Part shown: in pieces, positions 18,392-27,242 of the stretch | How positions within the stretch are numbered: position 1 is the first letter of the stretch | Layout: every line of letters starts with the position of its first letter | DNA from: Desulfovibrio fairfieldensis | GTDB taxonomy: Bacteria; Desulfobacterota; Desulfovibrionia; Desulfovibrionales; Desulfovibrionaceae | NCBI RefSeq assembly: GCF_001553605.1 | Contig: NZ_CP014229.1 | Coordinates: 2,012,501-2,076,500, forward strand | Direction: 5' to 3' | DNA length: 64,000 bases | Translations under genes and position numbers: made by a program | Notes under the pieces: generated by a model | What the model saw: only the letters and a program-made list of their open reading frames with translations | Told to the model about the DNA's origin: nothing | Databases searched by the model: none

Positions 18392-19537
18392 TTACAACTG
18401 CCGCAAGACAATATCCGAAATGTTTTCGACCTGTTCAGGCGTCAGCTCGGCATACAGCGGCAAACAGAGCACACGACGGGCCAGATCCTCGGCTTGCGGG
18501 CAGCGGACGCGGGACACAGGAGGCAGATAGGATAGTTCCGTCAGCGCGGGGTAAAAATAACGCCGGGGATGGATATGTTTTGCCTCCAGCGCGGTTTTGA
18601 CTCGCAACAACTGAGTTTCGTCTTCGAAAATTATCGGATAGTAAGCGTAATTGTAGGACAAGCCGGAGGCTAGACGGGGTCGCCGCAGACGGCCCCGCGC
18701 CGCTGTTGACGTCAACAGCGCATCATAGCGCGTACAGATTTCCTCCCGCAGGCGGATGTTTTCCGCCAACAAGGGCAACAGGCAGAGCCCCATGGCAGCA
18801 TGCAGTTCCGACATTTTAGCATTGATGCCCAAGGTCAGGTGTTCGTCGCCGATATGGCCGAAGGCGCGCAACAGCTCCACGCGGCGTTGGTCCTCTATGC
18901 TGTGAGTCACCAAACAACCGCCTTCCACCGTATGGAAGAGCTTGGTGGCGTGGAAGCTGCATGCCGCGTAATTCCCGAACTCAAGCAGGGTGTGCCCATT
19001 GAGCGTCGAACCGAAAGCATGGGCCGCGTCATACATGCAGGTCAGGCCGCGCTCTATGCAGAGCCGCTCCAGCCTATTCACATCACAGGCATTACCGTAG
19101 ACGTGCACCGGCAGCAGGCCCGCCACGTCGGGATGCACGTCCAAAGCCTCCTCCACCGCCTCCGGCGCCAAACAGAGCGTATCGGGATCAATATCCGCGA
19201 AAACGGGCGTGCAGCCCTCCCACAACAGAGCGGAAAGCGTCGCCACATACGTGAACGGCGTGGTGAGCACCTTTTTTCCCGCAAGCCCGGACAGACGCAG
19301 AGCCAGTTGCAGGGCGGCCGTCCCATTCACGCTCAGGCTCACATGCGGCAACTTGAGAAAACGGCTCAGGCTCTCTTCCAGGCGATGGACATAGGTCTGA
19401 TTGTTGGTCAGACGGCGGGTAGCGAAAATATCTTCCACACAACGGAGATACTCCGCCAGGGGCGGCAAAGGGGAGCGTGTGACAAAGATATCTTCGCTTT
19501 CAGGAAGAGATGGGCAAGGCATGTCATTTTTCCGCAT
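18392..19537 (-). CDS. DegT/DnrJ/EryC1/StrS-family aminotransferase
   Basis: This is a PLP-dependent sugar aminotransferase of 381 aa, normal family length. The PLP-binding Lys is K199 in 'SFHATKLFHTVEGG'. The conserved Asp-Ala-Ala-His of 'CMYDAAHAFGS' is at about 170-173, and 'SVNGTAALQLAL' binds the cofactor phosphate. Such enzymes aminate keto-sugar nucleotides for O-antigen, glycan or antibiotic sugars. The exact product is unknown and no other sugar-nucleotide genes adjoin. AAGGAG precedes the ATG at 19537. The AT-rich upstream region (19538-19688) probably holds its promoter. Confidence 0.85.
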   Translation of the reverse strand: MRKNDMPCPSLPESEDIFVTRSPLPPLAEYLRCVEDIFATRRLTNNQTYVHRLEESLSRFLKLPHVSLSVNGTAALQLALRLSGLAGKKVLTTPFTYVATLSALLWEGCTPVFADIDPDTLCLAPEAVEEALDVHPDVAGLLPVHVYGNACDVNRLERLCIERGLTCMYDAAHAFGSTLNGHTLLEFGNYAACSFHATKLFHTVEGGCLVTHSIEDQRRVELLRAFGHIGDEHLTLGINAKMSELHAAMGLCLLPLLAENIRLREEICTRYDALLTSTAARGRLRRPRLASGLSYNYAYYPIIFEDETQLLRVKTALEAKHIHPRRYFYPALTELSYLPPVSRVRCPQAEDLARRVLCLPLYAELTPEQVENISDIVLRQL

Positions 19538-19688
19538 GGCGGCTCCTTACTGCATGCCGTCTCATCGAACTACCCTCGTTGGCACAGACTCATCATAAGG
19601 GTTGCATAGATCAACAGTCATATTGCTAAAGAGGAATGTGCTTATAATACCTATAATCTCAAAGAAAAAAAATGCACTTTACTTTTCA

Positions 19689-21848
19689 TCACACATCCTC
19701 TGTGTCGCGCACCACTTCCAGGATGGACGGCAGGGCGCGGATGGCCTCGATGAGCTGATAGAGCTGTGTAGCGTCGCGCACTTCCACGGTAAAGCGCAGC
19801 TTGGCGCGGCCGTCCACCATATTGTCCATGTTCAGGCCGGTGATGTTCACATTGTTTTTGGCCAGGACCTGGGCCACTTCCGCCAGCACGCCCTGCACGT
19901 TCCTGGCAATGATGAAAATGCCGGCTTCGTAGGGTTTTTCCTCCGCGCCGTCCCAGTGCACGGAGATCAGGCGCTCCGGCTCCATATTGGCCACATTGGG
20001 GCAGTCCGCCCGGTGCACGCTGACGCCCATGCCCCGGCTGATATAGCCGATGATGGGGTCGCCCGGCACAGGGTTACAGCATTTGGCGAAGCGCATCAAC
20101 ACGCCGTCCACGCCGGAAATGCCCACGCCCTCGGTCTTGCGGACGGCCTCTTCCTTGCTCTCCTTGACGCTGGGGGCTGCGGGCGCGGCCGGGGCGGCCT
20201 CATTGGGGTGGAGCACGGCATAGAGGCGGTTCAAAATCTTGCGCGGAGTCAGGTGGGCGTAACCCACGGCGGCGATCAGGTCGTCCACGCTTTCGAAATT
20301 CATTTCCTGGGCCACCAAGGCCAGATGACCTTCCTTGAGGGCCTTGCCCACATTGAGGCTGACCTTGCGACCTTCTTTCTCCAGCATGTCGCGGCCCAGG
20401 GCCACGGCGTGAGCCCGCTCCTCGGTGCGCAAATAGCGCTGAATACGGCTGCGGGCTTTGGCGGTCTTGACCAGCTTGAGCCAGTCCCGATTGGGATTAC
20501 GCGCCGGGTCCGTGACGATTTCCACGATATCGCCGTTTTTCAGCTCCGTGCTCAGAGGCATGAGCCGCCCGTTGACCTTGGCCCCGGCGCAGTGCTGGCC
20601 CACCTTGGTGTGGATCAGAAAGGCGAAATCCAGAGGCGTAGCCCCCTCGGGCAGCTCCTTGACGTCCCCGGCCGGGGTGTAGACATAGACCTCGTCCTTG
20701 AAGAGGTCCATTTTCAACGCGTGCATGAATTCGCGCGAATCCGTCTCGTCGCCCTGGCGTTCAAAAATTTCCCGCAGCCAGGAGAACTGCTCCAGATCCT
20801 TGCTGTTGACCCGGCCCTTTTCCTTGTACAGCCAGTGCGCGGCCACGCCGTGCTCGGCCTGGCGGTGCATGTCCTCGGTGCGGATCTGAATTTCGATGCG
20901 TTCGCCCTCGGGCCCTATGACCGTGGTGTGCAGGCTCTGGTAGCCGTTGGCCTTGGGCATGGAAATATAGTCTTTGAAGCGCCCGTGCACGGGCCGCCAC
21001 TGCGAGTGCACCAGGCCGAGCACCGCGTAGCAATCCTTGATGTCCTTGACCAGCACGCGGAAGGCCATGATATCGTGCATTTCATCCAGGGTCAGGGATT
21101 GGGACTGCATTTTCTTGTAAATACTGTACTTGTGCTTGATGCGGCCGTAGACTTGGCCCTGAATATGGTTGGAAGCCAGCAGATCCAGGATCAGCCCCAC
21201 CACCTTGTCGATGATGTGCTTTTCCACCACCTGATGCTTGTCCAGCCAGTGGTCGATCTGGTTGAAGACATCCGGCCGCAGATATTTGAAGCTCAGATCC
21301 TCCAGGTTGCGCTTGAGCATATAGAGGCCCAGGCGGTTGGCCAAGGGCGCGTAGATGTCCATGGTTTCCTGGGCGATGCGCTTCTGCTTGTGGGCTTTCT
21401 GGAAATCCAGGGTGCTCATATTGTGCTGGCGGTCGGCCAGCTTGACCATCAGCACGCGCATGTCATGGCTCATGGCCAGGATCATCTTGCGGATATTCTC
21501 GGCCTGGGCTTCCTCCTTGTTTTCAAACGGGATCATGCTGATCTTGGTGACCCCGTCCACAATGTCGGCCACTTCCTCGCCGAAATTCTCGTCTATCTCC
21601 TCAATGGTGGCCTTGGTGTCCTCCACGGTGTCATGCAGCAGGCCCGCAGCCACCGTAGGCTCGTCAAAGCCCATTTCCGCCAGGGTGTCGGCCACGGCCA
21701 GGGGATGGGAGAGGTAGGGCTCGCCGGAAAGGCGTGTCTGCCCGGCGTGGGCCGTGGCGGCGAACACATAGGCCTTCTGGATCAGCTCCAGATCTGCGTT
21801 CTGGTTGTTGGCCGCCACTTTGTCGAGAATTTCCTGAATGCGGATCAT
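19689..21848 (-). CDS. Bifunctional (p)ppGpp synthetase/hydrolase Rel/SpoT
   Basis: This stringent-response enzyme of 719 aa makes and degrades (p)ppGpp. The hydrolase HD domain is intact, with H72-D73 in 'GLLHDTVEDT' and the 'HAGQTRLSGEPYLSHP' motif. The synthetase domain (about 230-340) has 'GRIKHKYSIYKKM' and RFKD at 290-293, the charged motif of bifunctional enzymes rather than the EFDD of synthetase-only RelA. TGS (about 385-445) and C-terminal ACT (about 640-719) domains follow. It appears to be monocistronic, and rpoZ, often adjacent in other bacteria, is absent. The ATG at 21848 gives the usual N-terminus. Confidence 0.93.
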   Translation of the reverse strand: MIRIQEILDKVAANNQNADLELIQKAYVFAATAHAGQTRLSGEPYLSHPLAVADTLAEMGFDEPTVAAGLLHDTVEDTKATIEEIDENFGEEVADIVDGVTKISMIPFENKEEAQAENIRKMILAMSHDMRVLMVKLADRQHNMSTLDFQKAHKQKRIAQETMDIYAPLANRLGLYMLKRNLEDLSFKYLRPDVFNQIDHWLDKHQVVEKHIIDKVVGLILDLLASNHIQGQVYGRIKHKYSIYKKMQSQSLTLDEMHDIMAFRVLVKDIKDCYAVLGLVHSQWRPVHGRFKDYISMPKANGYQSLHTTVIGPEGERIEIQIRTEDMHRQAEHGVAAHWLYKEKGRVNSKDLEQFSWLREIFERQGDETDSREFMHALKMDLFKDEVYVYTPAGDVKELPEGATPLDFAFLIHTKVGQHCAGAKVNGRLMPLSTELKNGDIVEIVTDPARNPNRDWLKLVKTAKARSRIQRYLRTEERAHAVALGRDMLEKEGRKVSLNVGKALKEGHLALVAQEMNFESVDDLIAAVGYAHLTPRKILNRLYAVLHPNEAAPAAPAAPSVKESKEEAVRKTEGVGISGVDGVLMRFAKCCNPVPGDPIIGYISRGMGVSVHRADCPNVANMEPERLISVHWDGAEEKPYEAGIFIIARNVQGVLAEVAQVLAKNNVNITGLNMDNMVDGRAKLRFTVEVRDATQLYQLIEAIRALPSILEVVRDTEDV

Positions 21849-22015
21849 GGGTCAGCCCTGCCAAGCTGTGAAAAGTGAGCGGGATGAGACACTTTTTTGA
21901 CTATGTTCCGACAAGAGCGGCCTTGTCAACGGCGTAAAAGCCCCGGCTGAGCACGGCCCGCCCGTCAGGCCTCGCGGTCGCGGACAGCCCGCCGCAAACC
22001 GCCTGCCGGACGCCC

Positions 22016-23728
22016 CTACTCCACCACCTCATAGCGCTGCAAGGCCTTGGGCACCCACCACTTGTCGAAATTGTACATGATTCCGGCCAAAGCCGGTTTG
22101 ATGCCCATGAAGCGCCGCTGCACCACGGGCAGGGCGTAAGGTACGAACAAAAAGCAGTAGGGCTGGTCATCGGCCAGGATTTCCTGGACCCGCGCGTACA
22201 GCCGCGTGCGCACGGCCTGGTCCGGCGTGGAGCGCGCCTCTTCCAGCAGGCGGTCCAGCTCCGGATTCTTGTAGTGGGTGAAATTCAGGCCGCCGTCATG
22301 GGCTTGCGAGGAATGCCAGACCTGAAAGATGTCCGGGTCCTGGGTAATGGTCCAGCCCAGAATCACGGCGTCGAAACGGCCCTTGTTCACGAATTCTCGG
22401 ATAAAGGCCGCCCACTCCACAGTGCGGATGCGCACGTCGATGCCCACGGCCCGGAGTTGGGACTGGATCACCGTGGCCGTGAGAATACGCTGCTCATTGC
22501 CCTGATTGGTCAGAATGGTGAAGGCCAGGGGCCTGCCGTCCTTGGTCAGCACGCCGTCGCCGCCCGTATCCCTGAAACCGGCCTCGGCCAGCAGGGCGCG
22601 GGCCGCCGCCACATTCTGCGCTACGGGCTTGAGCGTGGGATGATAGGCCCAGGAGCCGGGCTTGAACGGCCCGAAGGCGGGCACGCCCTGCCCCAGCAAT
22701 ACGCCCTTGACGATCTCATCGCGGTTGATGGCCATGGATATGGCCCGGCGCACCCGCACATCCTTAAAGAAAGGATGCTCCAGGTTGAAGCCCAGAAAAA
22801 CATAGACCGAGGCCAGATAGCGGTATTTGTGAAACTGCTCCTCCCAGAGCGGGCCGGAGGTCTGGCGCAGATACTGCAGGGGGCTCAGGTCCATGACGTC
22901 CAGGCGTCCCGCGCGGGTTTCCATGAACATGGTGGCGCTGTCCGGAATAATCCGGTAGACCACTTCGCTGATGTGGGGCTTGCCGTCGAAATAGGTGGGC
23001 GAGGCCGTGAGCGTGATGCGGCTGCCCGGCTCCCAGGATTTCAGGCGATAGGGCCCGGCTCCCACGGGTTTGCGGGCAAAGGGGGTTTCACGGATGTTCT
23101 GCCCTTCCAGAATGTGTTTGGGCAGAATGGGGCTCATCCAGGAGGAAACGGCCCTGGCGAAGAACTGCTCGTAACGCGCCTCAAACGTATAGCGGTCCAG
23201 CACGCGCAATTCCTTGATCCGCAGAAAATCCTCGGCATAGGGGCTGCCCGTGGCCGGATCAATGACCAGCTTATAGGTAAAGGCCACGTCCTCGGCGGTG
23301 AGTTCCTGCCCGTCCTCCCACAGAATGCCCTTGCGCAGGGTGAAGCGCATCAGCCGTCCGCCCTCCTCCATGCTCCAGGATTCGGCGGCCCAGGGCTCGG
23401 GCTGCAAATCCTTGTTGTAGCGCAACGGTGCCACATAGAGCATGTCGGCCACTTCATGCGAGGCCGAATCCGAGGTCAGGTAGGGGATCAGATTGGAGGC
23501 CTCGCCGATGCTGCCGAAGAGAATGCGGTCGCCGTAGGCCGGGGATTCGCCCTTGCCGAAAGACGAAACATGGGGCGCGTCCTCCATCGGCATGTCCTGC
23601 GAAGGGTCTTCCGCCACTGTTGCGGAACGGGCCGCCGACGGATTGAGGGCCGCCAGCCAGGGCAACATCATGACCATCGCGGTCAGGAATATTTTTTTCA
23701 TAATTTGCGCGCTTGCGGTTGCTTTCAT
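22016..23728 (-). CDS. Peptide-type ABC transporter substrate-binding protein (SBP family 5)
   Basis: This secreted solute-binding protein has 570 aa from the ATG at 23728. An AGG seven bases upstream supports this start over a GTG at 23752 and an ATG at 23701. A signal peptide lies within residues 1-35 (MKKIFLTAMVMMLPWLAAL... SAARSA). The family 5 pattern is clear: 'LQPEPWAAESWSMEEGGRLM', 'FTLRKGILWEDGQELTAEDV', 'PVGAGPYRLKSWEPGSRITL' and 'VRRAISMAINRDEIVKG'. No permease or ATPase genes of the dpp/opp type are adjacent, so it is an orphan that uses a transporter elsewhere. The ligand (peptide, nickel, other) is unknown. It is divergent from the helicase gene. Confidence 0.85.
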   Translation of the reverse strand: MKATASAQIMKKIFLTAMVMMLPWLAALNPSAARSATVAEDPSQDMPMEDAPHVSSFGKGESPAYGDRILFGSIGEASNLIPYLTSDSASHEVADMLYVAPLRYNKDLQPEPWAAESWSMEEGGRLMRFTLRKGILWEDGQELTAEDVAFTYKLVIDPATGSPYAEDFLRIKELRVLDRYTFEARYEQFFARAVSSWMSPILPKHILEGQNIRETPFARKPVGAGPYRLKSWEPGSRITLTASPTYFDGKPHISEVVYRIIPDSATMFMETRAGRLDVMDLSPLQYLRQTSGPLWEEQFHKYRYLASVYVFLGFNLEHPFFKDVRVRRAISMAINRDEIVKGVLLGQGVPAFGPFKPGSWAYHPTLKPVAQNVAAARALLAEAGFRDTGGDGVLTKDGRPLAFTILTNQGNEQRILTATVIQSQLRAVGIDVRIRTVEWAAFIREFVNKGRFDAVILGWTITQDPDIFQVWHSSQAHDGGLNFTHYKNPELDRLLEEARSTPDQAVRTRLYARVQEILADDQPYCFLFVPYALPVVQRRFMGIKPALAGIMYNFDKWWVPKALQRYEVVE

Positions 23729-23825
23729 CCTGTAACCTGTGCTAGTTGTCACAAATGTCAGAACAGCGCCCTGCGTCAGGCGGCTCCGGGGGGAACGCCC
23801 GGCGCGGGACTATCTTGAGGGATGC

Positions 23826-26800
23826 ATGAGCCGATCAGAACAAAGCGTCGTCCGTGAAATGTGTCAGGCGTTTTTGCACGACAGCGTGCCGGAATATATC
23901 CGTGACGCCGCCTACTATATCCTGTCCGAAGGCGGGGTGCAAAAAATAAATATTCAGGAAGGCGAGACCTGGGACGTGCAGGGCGTGATCCAGGGGGAAG
24001 ATCTCCAGGTCTATACGCCGAGCCTGAGTTTCACCATCACGGACCGCAGCACGCGCCACCAGTGCAACTGCTCGGACGCCTTCACCGGCATCTGCCGGCA
24101 TGTGGCGGCTCTGGCCCTGCGCCTCATTGAAGAGCTGCGCAAGGAACAGGGCGACCCCGAGGAAACCCCCTCGCCCACCACGGACTGGAAGCAGAGCTTC
24201 CGGAATTTCTTCTCCACGGACATGGAACCCGAGCCGGGCCGCCATTACCTGATCTTCCGCTTCGCGCCGGAGCAGGGGCGGCTGCTGGTCTCCTTTTTCC
24301 GGGGCAGGCAGAACAAATCCGGGCTGTCCAGCGTGCACAACGAAGTGACCCTGGAGCAGATCATCCAGAACCCGGACTGGTGCGAATTTTCGCCCCAGCT
24401 GCCGCATGTGGCCCGCCAGATCGGCCAGCACCTCGACTATTACGGCCATCGGGTGGAGATCCCCGACGGCCTGACCTCCTGGTTTTTCTGGTCCGTGCGC
24501 AAGGAATATTACCTGCTCTGGAAGGATACGGACAAACCCTGCCGCATCGAAAGCACGCCCTTCGCCCTCAAGCTCAAGCCCAATCTGGACGATGCGGGTT
24601 TCAGCTTTGAAGTGCTGCTGAAACGCGAAGGCCGCCCGCCTCTGCCCATCCGCGCGGGCAATTCCGCCGGGCAGGGCGTCTCCGGGCAAGCCAACCTGGA
24701 GGACGCGCCCATCACCTTTCACGGCCAGATGCCGCTCTGGGTCTGCTACCAGCACAATTTCTACCCCGTGCAGACCGGGCTTTACCCGTCCCTGGTGCGC
24801 AACCTGATTTACGAGCGCCCGGTGGTGCCGCATGAGGAAATCTCGGAATTCCTGGACCGCGTCTGGACCCGCCTGCCCGCCTCGGAACTCTACGAGCCGC
24901 AGGAATTCCTCAAGCTCATGGAGCCGGTCTTCCAGCCCGCCACCTACAATCCCAAGCTCTTTCTGGACGAGGAAGGCAGCCTGCTGACCCTGGAAATCGA
25001 CAACATCTACGAAACCAAGCACGGCGAATTCACGCTCAACGGGCCCAACCCGGATTTCCAGACCGGCAGCTACAGCTATGACGGCCAGACCTGTCTGGTG
25101 CGCCGCCATCAGGATGAGGAAGCCCAGCTCATGAACGAGCTTTCCGGCATGGACTTCCAGGCCCGTTCCAGCAAACTCTGGTTTCTGGAGCCGGAGGAAG
25201 CCATTGCCTTTCTGCTCGACTCCTACCCCAAGCTGGTGGAAAGCTACCGGGTCTACGGCGAACGCGCCCTCTCGCGCTACAAGATGCGCACGGCCAAGTC
25301 CACCATCACGGCCCAGGTGACCAGCAACGAAAAAGAAAAGTGGTTTTCCCTGGACATCAGCGTGGACTACGAGGGCCAGACCCTGCCCCTGGAAAAGATC
25401 TGGAAGGCCTGGTCGCGCGGCAAACGCTATGTGCAGCTCAAGGACGGCTCCTACACAAGCCTGCCCGAAGCCTGGCTGGAAAAGCTCTCGCACAAGCTCA
25501 CGGCCCTGGGCCTGGACCCCAGCAAGCCCCCGCAGCAGAAATTCAAGCAGTTCGAGGCCCCGGTGCTGGACAGCCTGCTGGAAGACCTGCCCGGCGCGGC
25601 CACAGATTCCTTCTGGAACAATCTGCGCGAGAAAATCCGCTCCTTCCGCGAGGTGCGGCCCATCGACCCGCCCAAGGGCCTCGACGCCAATCTGCGCGCC
25701 TACCAGGCGCAGGGCCTGTCTTACCTGAACTTTCTTTCGGAATACGGTTTCGGCGGCATCCTGGCCGACGAAATGGGCCTGGGCAAGACCGTGCAGACCC
25801 TGGCCTTTATCCAGTACATGGTGGAAAGCCATTACGAAGGCCCCAACCTCATCGTGGTGCCCACCTCGGTGCTGCCCAACTGGGAGCGAGAAGCGGAAAA
25901 ATTCGTGCCCGGCCTCAAGCGTCTGACCATCTACGGCACGCGGCGTGAGGGCATGTTCAAGCACATCGCGGGCTCGGACCTGATCATCACCACCTACGCG
26001 CTGTTGCGGCGCGATCTGGAGGAGATGGAAAAGTACGAGTTCAACACCGTGATTCTGGACGAAGCCCAGAACATCAAAAATCCCAACACCATCACGGCCC
26101 GCGCCGTGCGCCGGATCAACGCCCGCATGCGGTTGTGCCTCTCGGGCACGCCCATTGAGAACAATCTCTTCGAGCTCTGGTCCCTGTTCGAGTTCCTGAT
26201 GCCCGGCTTCCTGGGCTCGCAGCACGCCTTCCAGCGCGGCATCGTCAAGCCCATCAAGGACGGCGACGCCGAAACCCTGGACTATCTGCGCACCCGCGTG
26301 CGGCCCTTTATCCTGCGCCGCACCAAGGCCGAGGTGGCCAAAGACCTGCCGCCCAAGGTGGAAAGCGTCACCTGCTGCGCCCTGGAAGAAGCCCAGGCCG
26401 AACTCTACGCGGCCCTGGCCCGCAAGCTGCGCGCTCAAGTGCTGGCCGATGTAGACCAGAAGGGCTTGGCCAAAAGCCAGATGTCCATTCTGGACGCCCT
26501 GCTCAAGCTGCGCCAGATCTGCTGCCACCCGCGCCTGCTCAAGATGGACCTGCCCGGCTTTTCCAATAATCTGCCCTCGGGCAAGTTCGACGCCTTCAAG
26601 GACATGGTCCTGGAAATAGTGGAAGGCGGGCACAAGGTGCTGGTCTTCTCCCAGTTCGTGCAGATGCTGCAAATCATCAAGCAGTGGCTGGAATTCTCGC
26701 AGGTGCCCTTCTGCTATCTGGACGGAGCCAGCAAGGACCGCTTTGATCAGGTGGACCGCTTCAACAACAGTCCGGACATCCCCATTTTCCTGATTTCGCT

Positions 26801-27083
26801 CAAGGCGGGCGGCACGGGCCTGAACCTGACCTCCGCCGACTACGTGATCCACTACGACCCGTGGTGGAACCCGGCGGTGGAAAGCCAGGCCACGGACCGC
26901 ACCCACCGCATCGGCCAGACCCGCCAGGTCTTTTCCTACAAGCTGATCTGCCAGAACACGGTGGAGGAAAAGATCCTCAAGCTGCAGGAAGCCAAGCGCG
27001 GCGTGGCCGAAGCCATTATTCCGGGCCAGGACACCTGGAAGTCGCTGACCAGGGAAGATCTGGAAATGCTCTTCGAAGTTTAG
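23826..27083 (+). CDS. SWIM-domain SNF2-family helicase
   Basis: This is an ATP-dependent DNA translocase of 1085 aa. An N-terminal SWIM zinc motif is at residues 80-92 (CNC...ICRH). A family-specific central region follows. The SNF2 ATPase is in the C-terminal half: 'GGILADEMGLGKTVQTLAF' (motif I), 'VILDEAQNIKNP' (DEAQ, motif II) and 'LCLSGTPIENNLFELW' (III). Motifs V-VI are 'SLKAGGTGLNLTSADYV' and 'TDRTHRIGQTRQVF'. Its role is probably chromatin or RNA-polymerase remodelling or repair. It stands alone with no defence-system genes beside it. The ATG at 23826 follows GAGGGATGC; ATG 23822 is out of frame. Confidence 0.9.
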   Translation: MSRSEQSVVREMCQAFLHDSVPEYIRDAAYYILSEGGVQKINIQEGETWDVQGVIQGEDLQVYTPSLSFTITDRSTRHQCNCSDAFTGICRHVAALALRLIEELRKEQGDPEETPSPTTDWKQSFRNFFSTDMEPEPGRHYLIFRFAPEQGRLLVSFFRGRQNKSGLSSVHNEVTLEQIIQNPDWCEFSPQLPHVARQIGQHLDYYGHRVEIPDGLTSWFFWSVRKEYYLLWKDTDKPCRIESTPFALKLKPNLDDAGFSFEVLLKREGRPPLPIRAGNSAGQGVSGQANLEDAPITFHGQMPLWVCYQHNFYPVQTGLYPSLVRNLIYERPVVPHEEISEFLDRVWTRLPASELYEPQEFLKLMEPVFQPATYNPKLFLDEEGSLLTLEIDNIYETKHGEFTLNGPNPDFQTGSYSYDGQTCLVRRHQDEEAQLMNELSGMDFQARSSKLWFLEPEEAIAFLLDSYPKLVESYRVYGERALSRYKMRTAKSTITAQVTSNEKEKWFSLDISVDYEGQTLPLEKIWKAWSRGKRYVQLKDGSYTSLPEAWLEKLSHKLTALGLDPSKPPQQKFKQFEAPVLDSLLEDLPGAATDSFWNNLREKIRSFREVRPIDPPKGLDANLRAYQAQGLSYLNFLSEYGFGGILADEMGLGKTVQTLAFIQYMVESHYEGPNLIVVPTSVLPNWEREAEKFVPGLKRLTIYGTRREGMFKHIAGSDLIITTYALLRRDLEEMEKYEFNTVILDEAQNIKNPNTITARAVRRINARMRLCLSGTPIENNLFELWSLFEFLMPGFLGSQHAFQRGIVKPIKDGDAETLDYLRTRVRPFILRRTKAEVAKDLPPKVESVTCCALEEAQAELYAALARKLRAQVLADVDQKGLAKSQMSILDALLKLRQICCHPRLLKMDLPGFSNNLPSGKFDAFKDMVLEIVEGGHKVLVFSQFVQMLQIIKQWLEFSQVPFCYLDGASKDRFDQVDRFNNSPDIPIFLISLKAGGTGLNLTSADYVIHYDPWWNPAVESQATDRTHRIGQTRQVFSYKLICQNTVEEKILKLQEAKRGVAEAIIPGQDTWKSLTREDLEMLFEV

Positions 27084-27176
27084 GAGCCGACTCTGAAAAA
27101 CGCTGTCAGCAGGTCGACATTTGTAAGGTTCTCATGGGCCAAAACAGGCTGACGCTGCCCTCAGGCCGCAATGCAA

Positions 27177-27213
27177 AAGGCCCGTGCCGGGAATCCCGGC
27201 ACGGGCCTTGTTT
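27177..27213. terminator. Bidirectional terminator between helicase and adhesin genes
   Basis: These are perfect 16-base arms AAGGCCCGTGCCGGGA/TCCCGGCACGGGCCTT, with TTGTTT on the plus side and AAAAGG (a T-run when read on minus) on the other. The genes converge here. Between 27084 and 27176 nothing else is seen. Confidence 0.85.
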
Positions 27214-27242
27214 ATACCGGACGCTGTCCGGCTGTATGTTTT

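Noticed and set aside
19602-21878. A 758-codon plus-strand open frame over Rel/SpoT
   Set aside because: The minus strand encodes HD, synthetase, TGS and ACT domains with intact motifs; the plus frame is an artefact.
23835-26906. A 1023-codon minus-strand open frame opposite the SNF2 helicase
   Set aside because: It is a shadow of a high-GC coding strand; all helicase motifs are in the plus frame.
23826-27083. A DISARM-like or other phage-defence locus around the SNF2 helicase
   Set aside because: The neighbours are a solute-binding protein and an adhesin; no methyltransferase, PLD or DUF1998-type gene accompanies it.
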